Positions 62,825-64,000 of a stretch of DNA of 64,000 bases are shown piece by piece. The notes beneath the pieces are model-generated. The model saw nothing but the letters and a program-made list of their open reading frames with translations, was not told the origin of the DNA and searched no databases. Positions within the stretch are counted from its first letter, which is position 1, and each line of letters begins with the position of its first letter. Both the position numbers and the translations under genes were made by a program. The stretch is from the NCBI RefSeq assembly GCF_012927645.1, contig NZ_JABBMT010000016.1, positions 1 through 64,000 on the forward strand, written 5' to 3'. The DNA comes from Pseudoalteromonas arctica (lineage in GTDB: Bacteria > Pseudomonadota > Gammaproteobacteria > Enterobacterales > Alteromonadaceae).

Positions 62825-64000
62825 TTAAAACTCGCCTTGAAACCACTTTGTTATGCGGTTCCACCAATTATTATCGCCTTCAGGTTTCGATTTTTGTGCA
62901 TTCATCGATTGCATTGTGCGGCCATATTGTAATAAGCCAACCGCCGTTGCATATGAAGGGTCATCTACATAATCTGTCAAACCAACTATCCCTATAGGTT
63001 TGCCTATTCTCACTGGCATCTGGAAAATGTCTTCAGCCACTTCCATCGCGCCAGCCATTTTAGCACTACCGCCAGTAATGACGAGTCCTGCTGCTATTTG
63101 GTCTGCTAATCCTGAACGATGAATTTCTTCCATCGCTAATTCAAATAATTCTCTAAAACGTGGCTCAACCACCTCAGATAAGGTATGACGCGACATTAAC
63201 CGCGCTGGTCGCCCGCCTACACTAGGTACTTCAATAGTTTCTTCACTGCTGGCCATTTGGCTACTTGCACAGGCATATTGCACCTTGAGTGATTCAGCAT
63301 GGGATATCGGTGTACGAAATATTTTTGCTATATCGCCAGTAACTTGGTTGCCCGCTACAGGAATAACTGCAGAGTGGCGCAACGCACCATTGATATAAAT
63401 AGTGATATCCATCGTACCGCCTCCGATATCAAGTACCGCAACACCGAGCTCTTTTTCGTCATCGGTTAATACCGAATAACACGACGCTAATGCGGTGAAA
63501 ATCAGTTGGTCAACTTCAAGACCACAACGCTCAACACATTTTTCAATATTTTTCGCCATATCGTTTGAGCAAGTTATAATGTGAGCGCGGGCTTCCATTC
63601 GTACACCACTCATGCCTCGTGGGTTTTTAATCCCTTCTTGCATATCGATACTGTATTCTTGCGGCAGTGCATGCAGCATTTTACGTTCGGCTGAAATAGG
63701 CACAGAACGCGCAATATGAATAACATTTTCAATGTCTTCATCAGTTACTTCAGTGTTATTAATTGCCACAACACCACTTTCGTTTTGGCACTGAATATGT
63801 TTACCTGAGATCCCCAAATACACGGAGCTAATACGGCAATCAGCCATAAGTTCAGCTTCATCGATTGCACGACGAATAGACTCCGACACCAAATTAAGGT
63901 CGTTTACGCCGCCTTTATCCATACCATGGGACACCTGGCTGCCAACCCCAACAATGCTGAGTTTGTTATCTGCGGTGATTTCACCAACCGTGGCCACCAC
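62825..64000 (-). CDS. ftsA: Cell division protein FtsA (5' end cut by the window)
   Basis: The visible 391 residues match E. coli FtsA from about residue 22 to the end: KLSIVGVGSQVSHGMDKGGVNDL, then VAVLDIGGGTMDITIYINGALRH (phosphate-binding loop), ITGGSAKMAGA, and the C-terminal amphipathic membrane helix WWNRITKWFQGEF. FtsA anchors FtsZ to the membrane. The start codon lies beyond position 64000. It precedes ftsZ by 21 bases. Confidence 0.95.
   Translation of the reverse strand: MVATVGEITADNKLSIVGVGSQVSHGMDKGGVNDLNLVSESIRRAIDEAELMADCRISSVYLGISGKHIQCQNESGVVAINNTEVTDEDIENVIHIARSVPISAERKMLHALPQEYSIDMQEGIKNPRGMSGVRMEARAHIITCSNDMAKNIEKCVERCGLEVDQLIFTALASCYSVLTDDEKELGVAVLDIGGGTMDITIYINGALRHSAVIPVAGNQVTGDIAKIFRTPISHAESLKVQYACASSQMASSEETIEVPSVGGRPARLMSRHTLSEVVEPRFRELFELAMEEIHRSGLADQIAAGLVITGGSAKMAGAMEVAEDIFQMPVRIGKPIGIVGLTDYVDDPSYATAVGLLQYGRTMQSMNAQKSKPEGDNNWWNRITKWFQGEF

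Overview
The window looks like chromosomal DNA of a marine gammaproteobacterium of the Alteromonadales, most likely Pseudoalteromonas. It is AT-rich. The housekeeping proteins closely resemble Enterobacterales/Vibrio counterparts (SpoT, RecG, RpsF, PriB, LpxC, FtsZ). Many gene blocks follow classical gammaproteobacterial order: rph-pyrE next to yicC, gmk-rpoZ-spoT-ridA-trmH-recG, hdfR/maoP, rarD-yigI-recQ, rnr-rlmB, rpsF-priB-rpsR-rplI and ftsA-ftsZ-lpxC. Small accessory families (DUF2750, DUF3630-like, DUF2960-like, Rof-like) also fit this group. The genus is an inference; no database search was run. I see no prophage, CRISPR array, intact insertion sequence or plasmid module.

Layout. 1-270: a leftward rRNA/tRNA-type promoter whose product lies off the left edge, then the pyrE terminator. 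271-8215: pyrE, rph, yicC, gmk, rpoZ, spoT, ridA and an orphan FapA/DUF342 protein. 8265-12800: asnA/asnC divergent pair, trmH and recG. 12851-22781: porin, hdfR/maoP divergent pair, a REC-REC-GGDEF protein, rarD, yigI, recQ, a small DUF3630-like protein, an Omp85-type outer-membrane protein and a small MscS-like protein. 22854-25243: a leftward RimB-like/RimK/M14-type cassette (protein glutamylation and perhaps its reversal). 25394-29206: zntB, rof-like, tRNA-Arg(CCG), a small HTH protein, a probable thiamine/vitamin uptake set (YkoF-like, PnuC-like, APH-type kinase) and a DUF2960-like protein. 29216-31674: dnaB-alr. 31785-33761: ECF sigma factor, putative anti-sigma factor and a DUF4097 beta-helix protein. 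33961-37560: a type IV minor-pilin operon with no PilY1 gene and an unusually large PilX-like end gene. 37976-39417: rpsF-priB-rpsR-rplI, preceded by an 11-copy heptamer tandem repeat. 39735-42973: rnr-rlmB. 43320-47398: EamA transporter, glycerophosphodiesterase, sensorless chemoreceptor and queG. 47422-50615: hybrid histidine kinase and response regulator. 50688-54013: GNAT, glutathione peroxidase, parvulin, GST-like protein, DUF2750 and a degenerate tyrosine-recombinase homologue. 54106-60450: a secreted M1 aminopeptidase, a DUF2002-like protein, a TolB-like propeller, prkB, yjjX and yjjG. 60543-64000: lpxC, ftsZ and ftsA, the last cut by the window edge.

Notable non-coding structure: two copies of a 119-bp interspersed repeat (18040-18158 and 37671-37788, opposite orientations); a 56-bp near-perfect palindrome built from one end of that repeat (56679-56734); a strong pilin-operon promoter with an inverted repeat between its -35 and -10 boxes (37597-37626); and several bidirectional terminators. 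I found no single clearly new system. The best candidates for follow-up are the RimB/RimK/M14 cassette read together with the tail-less S6 encoded in the same window, the PilY1-less minor-pilin operon with its beta-helical PilX-like protein, the ECF sigma/anti-sigma/DUF4097 operon, and the tyrosine-recombinase homologue that has lost its catalytic residues.
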